A stretch of DNA of 64,000 nucleotides from assembly GCA_016938675.1 (NCBI GenBank), contig JAFGUF010000039.1:1-64000 (forward strand), read 5' to 3'. Of the stretch, positions 18,568 to 26,781 are shown piece by piece. Source of the stretch: Clostridia bacterium. GTDB lineage: Bacteria; Bacillota; Clostridia; Christensenellales; UMGS416. The notes beneath the pieces were generated by a model that did no database searches, was not told where the DNA came from, and saw only the letters and a program-made list of their open reading frames with translations. A program made the position numbers and the translations under genes. Every line of letters begins with the position of its first letter. Position 1 is the first letter of the stretch.

Positions 18568-18656
18568 ATCCATTGATTATTAATAAATGCGGGCTGCATC
18601 TGGCGGCATAAAAGCATCTATTAGTTATAATAAGAAATGACCGGCTGGTGAGAGCA

Positions 18657-19211
18657 ATGAAAATTATAAGCGGCCGCTTCAAGGGGCGGAATTTTTATCC
18701 GGCCAAAGGAACCCAAGCGAGGCCGACATCCAATAAAGTACGTGAAGCCTTGTTCAATATTCTGTATGACAGCATTGATGAAGCAGTAGTGATTGACCTT
18801 TTTGCAGGCTCGGGCGGGTTCGGCCTGGAGGCATTAAGCAGAGGATGCTCAAAGGTGCATTTCTGCGACAGAGAAAGAAAATCCTGCGGAGCAATAAAGA
18901 GCTATCTTGAAGAATATGGCGTCGAAAAGAAAGAATACGAAATCTACCCTGCTGACTACCTTAGGGCCATCGGCAGAATGGAAACAGAAGGCGTAAAAGC
19001 AGACATCGTTTATATTGATCCGCCTTATAAATCGGCAATTTATGATAGCATCCTTGAGCAGTGCAGGCCTGTTTTGGCGGAGGGCGCTTCAGTGTTGATT
19101 GAGTACAGCAGCAAGGGCAGCATACCGATGCCTGCTGGATATATTAAACTACAGGATAAAAAATACGGAAATACTTCGCTGAGTATTTTCAGGTATGAAG
19201 GTGAAGCATGA
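18657..19211 (+). CDS. rsmD: 16S rRNA (guanine966-N2)-methyltransferase RsmD
   Basis: SAM-dependent methylation of G966 in 16S rRNA. The start MKIISGRFKGRNF at 18657 is the family start and follows GGTGAG by five bases; a GTG nine bases upstream is less likely. The 184 residues show RPTSNKVREALFNIL (about 25-39), SAM motif DLFAGSGGFGLEALSRG (about 51-67) and the catalytic DPPY (in IVYIDPPYKSA, about 121-124). The stop overlaps the coaD start by four bases, the common rsmD-coaD pair. Confidence 0.95.
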   Translation: MKIISGRFKGRNFYPAKGTQARPTSNKVREALFNILYDSIDEAVVIDLFAGSGGFGLEALSRGCSKVHFCDRERKSCGAIKSYLEEYGVEKKEYEIYPADYLRAIGRMETEGVKADIVYIDPPYKSAIYDSILEQCRPVLAEGASVLIEYSSKGSIPMPAGYIKLQDKKYGNTSLSIFRYEGEA

Positions 19212-19693
19212 GCGTTTGGATATACCCCGGCAGTTTCGACCCCATTACGCTGGGACACGAAAATATTATAGCAAGAGGCGCAAAGCTTTGTGATACGCTG
19301 TACGTTGCGGTACTGGAAAATCACTCAAAGCATCCTACCTTTACTACAGATGAAAAAATTGAGCTGATTAAAGAATGTACTAGCCATATGCCCAATGTTG
19401 TAGTAGAATGTTTTAGCGGGCTTTTGGCTGACTATGCTAAGCAAAAGGACGCAGACGCTATACTTCGCGGCATAAGAAACACTGGCGATTATGAATATGA
19501 ACACAACATGTCACAGCTTAATAAAAAGCTCAACAGCAATATTGAAACAGTGTTTGTATGTGCTGAGCCAGAATTAGCGTGTATTTCATCCAGCAGCGTT
19601 AAGGAAATCGCCAAACTAGGCGGGGATTTCAGTTGGATGGTAAATAAAAATATATATAATAAATTGAAAGATTACATAAACAGGAGGAAATAA
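19208..19693 (+). CDS. coaD: Phosphopantetheine adenylyltransferase
   Basis: Transfers AMP from ATP to 4'-phosphopantetheine to give dephospho-CoA, the penultimate step of coenzyme A synthesis. The 161 residues begin MSVWIYPGSFDPITLGH with the nucleotidyltransferase T14-x2-H17 motif; AILRGIRNTGDYEYEHNMSQLN and the C-terminal ISSSSVKEIAKLGGDFSW are canonical. The start overlaps rsmD by four bases and the stop overlaps the next gene by one base, so all three genes are coupled. Confidence 0.97.
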   Translation: MSVWIYPGSFDPITLGHENIIARGAKLCDTLYVAVLENHSKHPTFTTDEKIELIKECTSHMPNVVVECFSGLLADYAKQKDADAILRGIRNTGDYEYEHNMSQLNKKLNSNIETVFVCAEPELACISSSSVKEIAKLGGDFSWMVNKNIYNKLKDYINRRK

Positions 19694-20136
19694 TGAATAT
19701 AGCTGAATTATTACATATTTTGAAAGAAGACTTTGAAGTAGCCCCGGTAAGGCCAATGTCCAATAAAGTGGTCGTGGACAGGGATAAATGCCTAGATATA
19801 GTAAATGATATCTTGGATAACCTTCCGCAGGTGGTGTTGGACTCTCAAAATATAATTAATGATAAAGATACAATACTCTATGATGCAGAAAGGGAAGCTG
19901 AATCCATTATTGCCGACGCAAACCTAAAAGTTGAGCAGCTGGTTGAGCAGGACGAAGTAACCAAAATGGCTTATGAGAAGTCAGAGCAGATTCTTAAGAA
20001 TGCACAGCACCAGGCTGAAGAAATCAGAATGTCTGCCAATGAATATGTTGAGGATATCTTAGCAGACCTTGAAAGCTACATCCAGAGAAACCTGGATATA
20101 GTAAGGCAGAACCGCGCCCAGATGAGGGGTGACTGA
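19693..20136 (+). CDS. Coiled-coil protein coupled to coaD
   Basis: 147 residues, soluble, of unknown function. The first 45 residues are mixed (LLHILKEDFEVAPVRPMSNK). From about 55 to 140 it is one long, strongly charged helix with heptad spacing, including AEREAESIIADANLKVEQL and AQHQAEEIRMSANEYVEDI; this resembles the stalk of F- or V-type ATPase peripheral subunits or a DivIVA-like coil. Similar small coiled-coil proteins follow coaD in other Clostridia. It starts one base inside the coaD stop and is followed by a terminator. It may be structural or scaffold-like; this is inference. Confidence 0.8.
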   Translation: MNIAELLHILKEDFEVAPVRPMSNKVVVDRDKCLDIVNDILDNLPQVVLDSQNIINDKDTILYDAEREAESIIADANLKVEQLVEQDEVTKMAYEKSEQILKNAQHQAEEIRMSANEYVEDILADLESYIQRNLDIVRQNRAQMRGD

Positions 20137-20176
20137 TAAATCTTTTACAAAGATAAATAATGAATTTGTAAATTTG

Positions 20177-20203
20177 AAGGGCTGCGTGTACGCAGCCCTT
20201 TTT
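20177..20203 (+). terminator. Intrinsic terminator after the rsmD-coaD operon
   Basis: GGGCTGCG (20179-20186), loop TGTA, CGCAGCCC (20191-20198), then a run of five T. It is about 40 bases past the coiled-coil gene. Confidence 0.93.
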
Positions 20204-20328
20204 GCTTACGCGGATTATTAAATGTTTTCTTTACGTATATATAATATTATTTTGTTTTTTCCATTACAATCAAATGCTATGTTATATATATAAAAATGCT
20301 GATACTGTTCAGCTTTTAGGAGGATTCT

Positions 20329-20991
20329 TTGCTTATTGCCACACACAAGCTTATCGCCTGCATAGTATATGATATGCTAAAAGCGGAAATGAAGAACCTA
20401 ATTGACCGAGATTCATTTATGGAGGGTTCATATTCCCCGGATACAAACTTAAAATACAGAAAAATACTGCACGATTATGAGCACAGCATGTATATTATAG
20501 ATTCCATAACGAACAAAATGGCAAATTCCCTATACGGAGAAAAATGGCTGGGCAAAAAGCTGGGGATAATTTGCCACTTCATTGCAGACTACTGCTCGCC
20601 ATACCATACCAACGAACAGTTTAAAAATAAGAGCCTTATAAAGCATTTGAGATATGAAACTAAAACGCACAATTCCAGCCTGTGCCTCACCCTGACCGGC
20701 GAATACAGCACACCCCCATTTGATTTCTCGTCTACCCAAACCCTTTCGAGCGATTTGAAAACCTTTATTGATCAATACATGCAAGATGAAAAAAATACAA
20801 TGAAGGAGTTAAGGTTTGCTATATTGAATTCATATAGCATTATATCAATGATAATGAGCGAATATTTGAGCACACACTACTTTGCTCAAGGAAGCGCGGA
20901 AGCCTTTTTCATAGAAGAGACACCAGTCCCCTCCTTCTATCAAAGCAACGATTCCTCTTTAGTTGTGCGAGATATACAAAACGCACAGTGA
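20329..20991 (+). CDS. Zinc-dependent phospholipase C family protein (putative)
   Basis: 220 residues. The arrangement THKLIA (5-10), SYSPD, then HDYEHS and LGIICHFIADYCSPYH matches the zinc-dependent phospholipase C / S1-P1 nuclease-like fold, where scattered His and Asp residues bind a trinuclear zinc site. No signal peptide is present, so unlike clostridial alpha-toxin it should be cytosolic; it is not a toxin gene by any feature I can see. The start is TTG, five bases after a strong TTAGGAGG. It stands alone and faces uvrC with a five-base gap. Family call is moderate, activity unproven. Confidence 0.68.
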   Translation: MLIATHKLIACIVYDMLKAEMKNLIDRDSFMEGSYSPDTNLKYRKILHDYEHSMYIIDSITNKMANSLYGEKWLGKKLGIICHFIADYCSPYHTNEQFKNKSLIKHLRYETKTHNSSLCLTLTGEYSTPPFDFSSTQTLSSDLKTFIDQYMQDEKNTMKELRFAILNSYSIISMIMSEYLSTHYFAQGSAEAFFIEETPVPSFYQSNDSSLVVRDIQNAQ

Positions 20992-20996
20992 ATTAA

Positions 20997-22868
20997 TTAC
21001 ATTTCCTCTTCAGCGCTTTCATTTGTATGATAGTATTCATATATTGTCTGCGCGCTTTTTTTGTTCATTCCCTGCACAGCGCTAAGTTCATCAACTTCAG
21101 CGTTTTTTATAGCTGATATTGTCGGAAAGGCTAAAAGCAGCGCCCTGCGCCTAGCCGGGCCTATGCCTTCAATACCATCCAGTTCGCTTTTTAATCCGCC
21201 TTTCTGCCTAAGGGAGCGGTGATAGGTGATAGCAAAGCGGTGTGCCTCATCCCTTATTCTTTGCAGCAGGTGCAGCGCAGGCGAAGCCTTTGCAATTATT
21301 GCAGGCTCAGATTTATTTGGAAAGAACACCTCTTCTTCTCTTTTAGCAAGGCCGATGGTCTCAATATACCCTACTCCCAGATCCTCCATAGCTTTTCTTG
21401 CCGCCGAAAGTTGCCCCTTTCCCCCGTCTATAACTACTAGGTCAGGGAAATAGCTGAATTTATTTTCTGTGCTGAATTCACCTTTTTCTCTCTCTTCCAG
21501 TCCCCGCTTAAATCTTCTGTGTATTACCTCAGCCATGGAAGCGAAATCATTTGCGCCCTCAACTGTCTTTATTTTAAACCTGCGGTAGCTTTTTTTGCTG
21601 GCGACCCCATCGACGAAGACCACCATGGAAGCAACAGAATCAACCCCTTGGATATTTGATATGTCAAAGGCTTCAATGCGCTTGGGCTGCCGCTTTAGCG
21701 CCAAAGCATTCTGCAGGGCTACTACGGCTCCTCCCGTCCTATCCCATCTGCGCTTATCCTGCTCAATACTTCTGTCTATGCTTGCAGTCGCATTCTCCAA
21801 GGCCATGTCAATAAGCCTTTTCTTCTCTCCCTTTTCGGGCTTCCTGATATGGACAGGCCCGCCTCTTAGCTCCGCTAGGAATTCCTCCATCTCCTGCGCT
21901 TCTTCAATATCATGGCTTATCAGTACATTCAGCGGTATGGCATTTGAATCAGAATAATAGCTCTTTATAAAATACTCGGCTATTTCATTTTCATCGCTAT
22001 CCATCGGCACGTCAATTGATATATTTTCGCTGCCTATTATCTTTCCGCCCCGCAGCACCATTATGCAGGCAATAGCCTTTGTGTTCTTTCTGGCTATTCC
22101 TATTATGTCGAATGTCTCAAGCTTATTTAGTATCACTCTCTGCTGGAAGGACAAGGTCTTTGTGATGTCCTGCAGAATGTCGCGGTATCTGGCGGCCTCT
22201 TCATATTCCTGCCTCTTTGCCGCATCCTGCATGCGCTCCAGTATTTCATTTGTCAGGTTGTCATCGTTGCCGTCCAAAAAATTGCACATCTTTTCAATCA
22301 ATGACTTATATTCCTCAATTGAGACATCTGCCTTGCATGGTGCTATGCAGCGGCCAATGTCATAATTTAGGCAAGGCCTCATCTTGCCCTTTACTGCTGT
22401 TATATTGAGATTGCAGGAGCGTATCGGGAATATTTTTCTTACGGCTTCAATTGTATTTCTCATGCTGGTCGCGCTGAAATACGGCCCGTAATATTTCATA
22501 CCGTCGTTTTTCACTCTTCTTACTACTGTAAGCTTTGGGTAATCGCTTTTAATGTCAATCCTTATATATGGGTAGTGCTTGTCATCCCTCAGCATAATGT
22601 TATACTTTGGCATGTATTCTTTTATCAGGTTCATTTCCAGTGCGAATGCTTCGTTTTCGCTGTCTGTTATGATCCAGTCCACGTTTTCAACGCGCGACAC
22701 CATGACCGCTGTCTTGCTGTCATGGCTTCCGTTAAAGTACGACTTTACCCTGTTTTTTAATACCTTTGCCTTGCCAACATATATCACATTGCCCTCAATA
22801 TCCTTCATCAGGTATACGCCGCTTTTTTCAGGCAAGTCTTTTAATTTATCTTTTAGCTGACTGTTCAA
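20997..22868 (-). CDS. uvrC: Excinuclease ABC subunit C
   Basis: Dual-incision nuclease of nucleotide excision repair. 623 residues: GIY-YIG domain (about 15-95, GVYLMKDIEGNVIYVGKAK), a cysteine cluster typical of UvrC (CNLNITAVKGKMRPCLNYDIGRC region), UVR domain (about 205-240), RNase H-like nuclease domain (IEAFDISNIQGVDSVASMVVF, then DLVVIDGGKGQLSAA) and C-terminal helix-hairpin-helix motifs (GIEGIGPARRRALL). The start is TTG with AGAGGTG six bases upstream. Monocistronic, with its own promoter at 22892-22920. Confidence 0.97.
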   Translation of the reverse strand: MNSQLKDKLKDLPEKSGVYLMKDIEGNVIYVGKAKVLKNRVKSYFNGSHDSKTAVMVSRVENVDWIITDSENEAFALEMNLIKEYMPKYNIMLRDDKHYPYIRIDIKSDYPKLTVVRRVKNDGMKYYGPYFSATSMRNTIEAVRKIFPIRSCNLNITAVKGKMRPCLNYDIGRCIAPCKADVSIEEYKSLIEKMCNFLDGNDDNLTNEILERMQDAAKRQEYEEAARYRDILQDITKTLSFQQRVILNKLETFDIIGIARKNTKAIACIMVLRGGKIIGSENISIDVPMDSDENEIAEYFIKSYYSDSNAIPLNVLISHDIEEAQEMEEFLAELRGGPVHIRKPEKGEKKRLIDMALENATASIDRSIEQDKRRWDRTGGAVVALQNALALKRQPKRIEAFDISNIQGVDSVASMVVFVDGVASKKSYRRFKIKTVEGANDFASMAEVIHRRFKRGLEEREKGEFSTENKFSYFPDLVVIDGGKGQLSAARKAMEDLGVGYIETIGLAKREEEVFFPNKSEPAIIAKASPALHLLQRIRDEAHRFAITYHRSLRQKGGLKSELDGIEGIGPARRRALLLAFPTISAIKNAEVDELSAVQGMNKKSAQTIYEYYHTNESAEEEM

Positions 22869-22891
22869 AATTGCACCTCTTTGTACTATTT

Positions 22892-22920
22892 ATAATACAA
22901 TATTTAATTCCTTCGGGCAA
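22892..22920 (-). promoter_or_regulatory. Promoter of uvrC
   Basis: On the minus strand TTGCCC (22915-22920) and TATTAT (22892-22897) are 17 bases apart, ending about 25 bases before the start codon. Confidence 0.55.
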
Positions 22921-23109
22921 TATATCTTTTGCTGATGTGCATTGATTTTAGATAGCTTCTCCGCCGTTTCTTCCGTTTTTAATACACTATTTTTATGTAA
23001 ACCAAATTAAAATTATTGTTGGCTATTCATCAAATAAACCAGCACATATTGATAATATATGAAAAACCATTATAATTATATATATTACAGCAGAAAGCAG
23101 AGGTGCATC

Positions 23110-24111
23110 ATGGCAAGAATTTCAGTGCTGGGTGACGGCAGCTGGGCCTGCGCGCTGGCGCAGAACTTAAGCAAAAACAATCACGAGGTATTACTGTGCG
23201 GCATAGATGAAGAGCGCATAGGCATGATAAATGAAGGCAGAAGTTTCTATTTCCCTGATATTCAGTTATCAAAGAAAATAAGAGGCACAACCAGCCTTGA
23301 GCAGGTTGCGCTGTTTTCGGATGATATATTAATCGCCCTTCCTTCCCATGCCATCTGGGACACACTAGAGAAGCTTAATAAATATATCACCAGGCCAAAG
23401 ACTTTTATAAACGCCAGTAAAGGCCTTGAGCCGCATTCACTTATGCGAATTTCAGAGGTTGTATATGAGTCCATAGATATTGACAATATAAAAGGCTATG
23501 TCCTGCTGACAGGGCCATCTCACGCTGAGGAAGTAATAGCCGGAGGGCTCACATCCATCGCAAGTATATCCTACAATGCAAAAGAAGCCCAGAGAATACA
23601 GGTGATGTTCTCTACTAATACACTGCGCATATATACAAATAACGACCTTGTAGGCGGAGAGCTATGCGGAGCCATGAAAAACGCTATGGCTATAGGGGCG
23701 GGAATACTGGATGGGCGCGGCGGAGGCGATAACGCGAAGGCGGCATTTATTGTACGCTCCCTAAATGAGATGATGCGACTTGGTGACAAGATGGGAATAG
23801 CTCCGGAGACATTCATAGGCCTTGCAGGCATGGGGGACGCTATAGTAACCTGCATATCAAAACACAGCAGAAATAGAAACACCGGAGAGCTGATAGGAAA
23901 AGGCCTGAGCGTGGATGAAGCAGTAGCCTCATGCAATATGGTAGTCGAGGGTATCGGCGCAATAAAATCAATCTACAGGCTCTCAAAGCAATACAACGTG
24001 GGTATGCCGATAATATCTGAGCTCTACAGCATAATTTATCAGGGCAAGGACGCCACAGACAGCGTAAGCGCGCTGATGGCAAGAGAGCTGAAAAGCGAAA
24101 GAAACGAATAG
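23110..24111 (+). CDS. gpsA: NAD(P)-dependent glycerol-3-phosphate dehydrogenase
   Basis: Makes sn-glycerol 3-phosphate from dihydroxyacetone phosphate for phospholipid synthesis. Starting at the ATG at 23110 (after AGAGGTG) gives 333 residues, the family norm; an ATG 51 bases upstream has no ribosome site and adds an unrelated tail. The Rossmann motif reads ISVLGDGSWACALA, slightly off the usual GAGSWGTALA. The substrate-binding region ELCGAMKNAMAIGAGILDGRGGGDNAKAAFIVRSLNEM with the catalytic Lys is intact, as is GLAGMGDAIVTC. Single gene with its own terminator. Confidence 0.95.
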   Translation: MARISVLGDGSWACALAQNLSKNNHEVLLCGIDEERIGMINEGRSFYFPDIQLSKKIRGTTSLEQVALFSDDILIALPSHAIWDTLEKLNKYITRPKTFINASKGLEPHSLMRISEVVYESIDIDNIKGYVLLTGPSHAEEVIAGGLTSIASISYNAKEAQRIQVMFSTNTLRIYTNNDLVGGELCGAMKNAMAIGAGILDGRGGGDNAKAAFIVRSLNEMMRLGDKMGIAPETFIGLAGMGDAIVTCISKHSRNRNTGELIGKGLSVDEAVASCNMVVEGIGAIKSIYRLSKQYNVGMPIISELYSIIYQGKDATDSVSALMARELKSERNE

Positions 24112-24149
24112 CATAGATATATTTTATTTCGATTTAATCTGCACTTTGA

Positions 24150-24175
24150 CAGGGCCCTATAAGAGCCCTGTTTTT
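24150..24175 (+). terminator. Intrinsic terminator after gpsA
   Basis: CAGGGC (24150-24155), nine-base loop, GCCCTG (24165-24170), followed by five T then ATTAA. Confidence 0.88.
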
Positions 24176-24368
24176 ATTAAGCCTCCAAACTTGAAAAGAC
24201 ATTCTGCCATTGTGTGTTATTTTTATTATTAAAATCATCTAGGAAGTTATTAAGAGCGGCGGGTCCGTATAGATTATCAAGCAATAACAGAGTTCTGCTG
24301 CATATCTATGTTTTTCGCCGGCTAAAAGCTTCAAAACTAGATATCTTCCTTTTATTTTGCATTGCCTA

Positions 24369-24398
24369 TTGTCAAAATGCACTTAGTTATATTATTAT
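24369..24398 (+). promoter_or_regulatory. Probable promoter of rqcP-ispDF
   Basis: TTGTCA (24369-24374) and TATTAT (24393-24398), 18 bases apart, ending about 30 bases before the rqcP start. Confidence 0.5.
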
Positions 24399-24428
24399 TA
24401 TTACGAGAACAATGAAAAGAGATTTTTT

Positions 24429-24692
24429 ATGAGAATAGATAAATTCCTGAAAGTATCAAGGCTGATTAAGCGCCGCTCTCTGGCTCAGGAAGCCTGCGCC
24501 GGAGGCTTGATAACCATCAATGACAAAAAGGCAAAGCCAGGCACAGAAGTAAACATTGGCGATGTAATATCCATTGATATACGAGGATATCACAAGAAAG
24601 TCAAGGTGGTTGATATAAAGGATACCACCATAAAATCTGAGGCTGATACACTCTACGAAACACTTTTTGCTCCGGATGAAAAAGAAATATAA
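24429..24692 (+). CDS. rqcP: S4-domain RNA-binding protein, RqcP (YabO) type
   Basis: 87 residues, one S4 RNA-binding domain followed by a short tail. MRIDKFLKVSRLIKRRSLAQEAC and GLITINDKKAKPGTEVNIGDVISI are typical of the YabO/HslR group. In Bacillus this protein (RqcP) works with RqcH on stalled 50S subunits to add alanine tails in ribosome-associated quality control. In many Firmicutes it neighbours mazG or divIC; here it is the first gene before ispDF, whose start lies inside its end, so the context differs. The ribosome site is weak (AAAAGAGA). Confidence 0.85.
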   Translation: MRIDKFLKVSRLIKRRSLAQEACAGGLITINDKKAKPGTEVNIGDVISIDIRGYHKKVKVVDIKDTTIKSEADTLYETLFAPDEKEI

Positions 24693-25851
24693 AGCCTTTG
24701 CAATAGTGCTGTCTGCGGGCAGCGGCAAAAGGATGGAAAGCGATACACCTAAAACATTGCTTCCTATAAACTCTATACCTGCAATTATATACAGCCTGAA
24801 TGCATTTATTTCCTCTGACTACACAGATGAAATTATTATCGTATGCCCTAAGGGCGAAACCCTGAAGTATGAACAGCTGCTTAAAGAGTATAATTTATTC
24901 GGAAAAGCAGAAATAACAGAAGGCGGCGAAGAAAGATCCGACAGTGTATATTCAGGGCTTCTGGCTGCAGAGGGCAAATGCGACTACGTTATGATACACG
25001 ACGCCGCGCGTCCGATGATTAATGAAGAATGCATAGGCCTCTGTATGGAAAAGTGCATTGAAAAAGGCAGCGCAATAGCGGCAAAGCCTTTGGTTAACAC
25101 GCTTAAAAAAGTCAGCAAAGATAAAATTGAAAATAACATCGACAGAGAAGGATTGTGGGAGGTTTACACTCCTCAGTGCTTCGCATACGCCATGATACGA
25201 AAAGCATACGACAATGTTATCAAGAATAATATCCCTGTTACAGACGACGCCGGAGCAATGGAGAAGATAGGCGCAGCAACCTACGTCGTTGCAATTCCGC
25301 AGAGGGATTTCAAGCTGACTACACCCGATGACATAGAATTGGTGGAAAAACTACTTATGAATAATGATGAAATACGTGTCGGAATAGGCTTTGACGTGCA
25401 CAAATTCGCGGAAAACAGAAAGCTTGTGCTGGGCGGAGTGGAAATACCATATAAAAAAGGGCTTCTTGGGCATTCGGATGCTGATGTATTAACCCACGCC
25501 ATTATGGACTCAATCCTTGGCGCAGCCTCTCTTCCTGATATAGGTTCACTCTTTCCTGATACATCCGATAAATTTAAAGGTATCTATTCAATTAAGCTGC
25601 TTGAGAAAGTATACGAAGAAATAAGCAAACTGGGATTTACAATAAACAATATAGACGCAGTAGTAGCATGCGAAGAACCGAAAATATCCGCATACCGAGC
25701 GGATATGATCAAGCGCATTTCCAATGCACTGCGCTGCGAAGCAGACAGAATCAATATAAAGGGGACAACCACAGAAAAGCTTGGCTTTGAGGGGCGAGGC
25801 GAAGGCATATCCGCTCGCAGCATAGCAAGCCTTAAAAAAACAAAGGGATAA
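24676..25851 (+). CDS. ispDF: Bifunctional IspD-IspF isoprenoid enzyme
   Basis: Fusion of two non-adjacent steps of the methylerythritol phosphate pathway. Residues about 1-228 are IspD (2-C-methyl-D-erythritol 4-phosphate cytidylyltransferase) with the nucleotide loop LSAGSGKRMESDTPK and HDAARP. From about 233 follows IspF (2-C-methyl-D-erythritol 2,4-cyclodiphosphate synthase), starting IRVGIGFDVHKF with its metal-binding Asp and His, then LLGHSDADVLTHAIMD and NIKGTTTEKLGFEGRGEG. Both active sites look intact. The ATG at 24676 overlaps rqcP by 17 bases; a TTG nine bases earlier is possible. Works with ispG (62456) and ispA (51664) in this window. Confidence 0.95.
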   Translation: MKKKYKAFAIVLSAGSGKRMESDTPKTLLPINSIPAIIYSLNAFISSDYTDEIIIVCPKGETLKYEQLLKEYNLFGKAEITEGGEERSDSVYSGLLAAEGKCDYVMIHDAARPMINEECIGLCMEKCIEKGSAIAAKPLVNTLKKVSKDKIENNIDREGLWEVYTPQCFAYAMIRKAYDNVIKNNIPVTDDAGAMEKIGAATYVVAIPQRDFKLTTPDDIELVEKLLMNNDEIRVGIGFDVHKFAENRKLVLGGVEIPYKKGLLGHSDADVLTHAIMDSILGAASLPDIGSLFPDTSDKFKGIYSIKLLEKVYEEISKLGFTINNIDAVVACEEPKISAYRADMIKRISNALRCEADRINIKGTTTEKLGFEGRGEGISARSIASLKKTKG

Positions 25852-25852
25852 C

Positions 25853-26323
25853 ATGAGCAGAGAAATAATTTTCACAAAACAGATAGACAAATTAATAGAT
25901 AACATTTCTAAATATCAGCTGCGGCGCGAGGCATATGTCCATCTTCATGGCGTAGCTGAATGTGCCAGGCTTATTGCATACAAAAGAGGCCTGGATGATG
26001 AGCTGCTGTCAATTGCCGGCCTTCTGCATGATATATACGCCTATACGCAGGATCAGCAGAGGGATCACGCGCATCTAAGCGCTGAGCAGGCAAAAAAGCT
26101 GTTAAGAAACTCAAATCTTTTTAAGAAAAAGGAAATTGATAAAATGTGCACAGCCATTTCGCTGCACTCTGACAAGGCGAAAAAGCATACTAAATTCGAC
26201 GAGGCGCTAAAAGATGCCGATGTGCTGCACCATTTTATGATGGAGCCTTGGGTCAGCCTTGCTAAAAGAAAAGACCGCCGCCTTAAAAAACTGAAACGGG
26301 AATTCAGCCTTCACCTGCAATAA
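25853..26323 (+). CDS. HD domain phosphohydrolase
   Basis: 156-residue cytosolic protein with a single HD domain: the first His in YVHLHGVAECARLIA (about 27-41), the HD pair in IAGLLHDIYAY (about 50-60), and the distal Asp in DADVLHHF. These form the metal site of HD phosphohydrolases or nucleotidases. Substrate unknown; a nucleotide or phosphomonoester is likely for the family. It starts one base after ispDF and shares its transcript. The basic C-terminus (KRKDRRLKKLKREF) may bind nucleic acid; this is speculation. Confidence 0.8.
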   Translation: MSREIIFTKQIDKLIDNISKYQLRREAYVHLHGVAECARLIAYKRGLDDELLSIAGLLHDIYAYTQDQQRDHAHLSAEQAKKLLRNSNLFKKKEIDKMCTAISLHSDKAKKHTKFDEALKDADVLHHFMMEPWVSLAKRKDRRLKKLKREFSLHLQ

Positions 26324-26325
26324 TC

Positions 26326-26772
26326 CTACTCATTAAGGCTTCCCAAAACATTTCTCCGCATCTTCTCTATCGTAATAATTATAGCGTCAATCTCCTCATC
26401 GGGTATTCCGTCAACTATGGTATTTATCAGCATATCCGAAATGCTGCTGAAGCTTTTATTTAGCGACCTCCCCTGCTCTGTCAGCCTGACATACTTGGAG
26501 CGCATATCAGTCGGATTCTTTATGTATTCTGCATATCCGAGCTTAACAAGCTTATTAACCAGCGTTGTAACAGTGGATGGGTCACGCTTTACGCTCTCTG
26601 CTATCTCCTTCATCGTCAGCAGCTCATTGTTCAGCAGAGCATATATTATTCCGCCGTGTGAAGGCGAAATATCCTTCCATCCCGCCTTTTTCATCCTGTC
26701 TACCAGAAATAAATTCATCGCGTGTCTCAATGAACTGACTTTTGAAGGTATTGAATTGTATACTTCTTTCAT
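26326..26772 (-). CDS. MarR family transcriptional regulator
   Basis: 148-residue winged-helix repressor. A helical dimerisation part opens the protein (SSLRHAMNLFLVDRMKKAG). The DNA-binding region follows with GIIYALLNNELLTMKEIAESVKRDPSTVTTLVNKLVKLGYAEYIKNPTDMRSKYVRLTEQGRSLN, the standard MarR recognition helix and wing. It is the last gene of the ABC importer transcript, nine bases after the ATPase gene. A perfect palindrome over the operon start (29108-29125) is the natural candidate operator, suggesting negative autoregulation of uptake by an amino-acid-related ligand; this is inferred. Confidence 0.92.
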   Translation of the reverse strand: MKEVYNSIPSKVSSLRHAMNLFLVDRMKKAGWKDISPSHGGIIYALLNNELLTMKEIAESVKRDPSTVTTLVNKLVKLGYAEYIKNPTDMRSKYVRLTEQGRSLNKSFSSISDMLINTIVDGIPDEEIDAIIITIEKMRRNVLGSLNE

Positions 26773-26781
26773 TTCTATAAC

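Larger units (their letters stand above)
24112..24428. other. Intergenic region gpsA-rqcP
   Basis: 317 bases. It holds the gpsA terminator (24150-24175) and a likely rqcP promoter (24369-24398). The central part (about 24180-24360) contains no gene that I can support; a 72-codon reading frame there has no ribosome site and odd composition. Confidence 0.6.

Noticed and set aside
20329-20991. Alpha-toxin-like secreted phospholipase C
   Set aside because: No signal peptide and no C-terminal C2-like membrane-binding domain; only the zinc-site pattern matches.
24214-24432. 72-codon open frame upstream of rqcP
   Set aside because: No ribosome site, unusual composition, overlaps the likely rqcP promoter; not supported as a gene.
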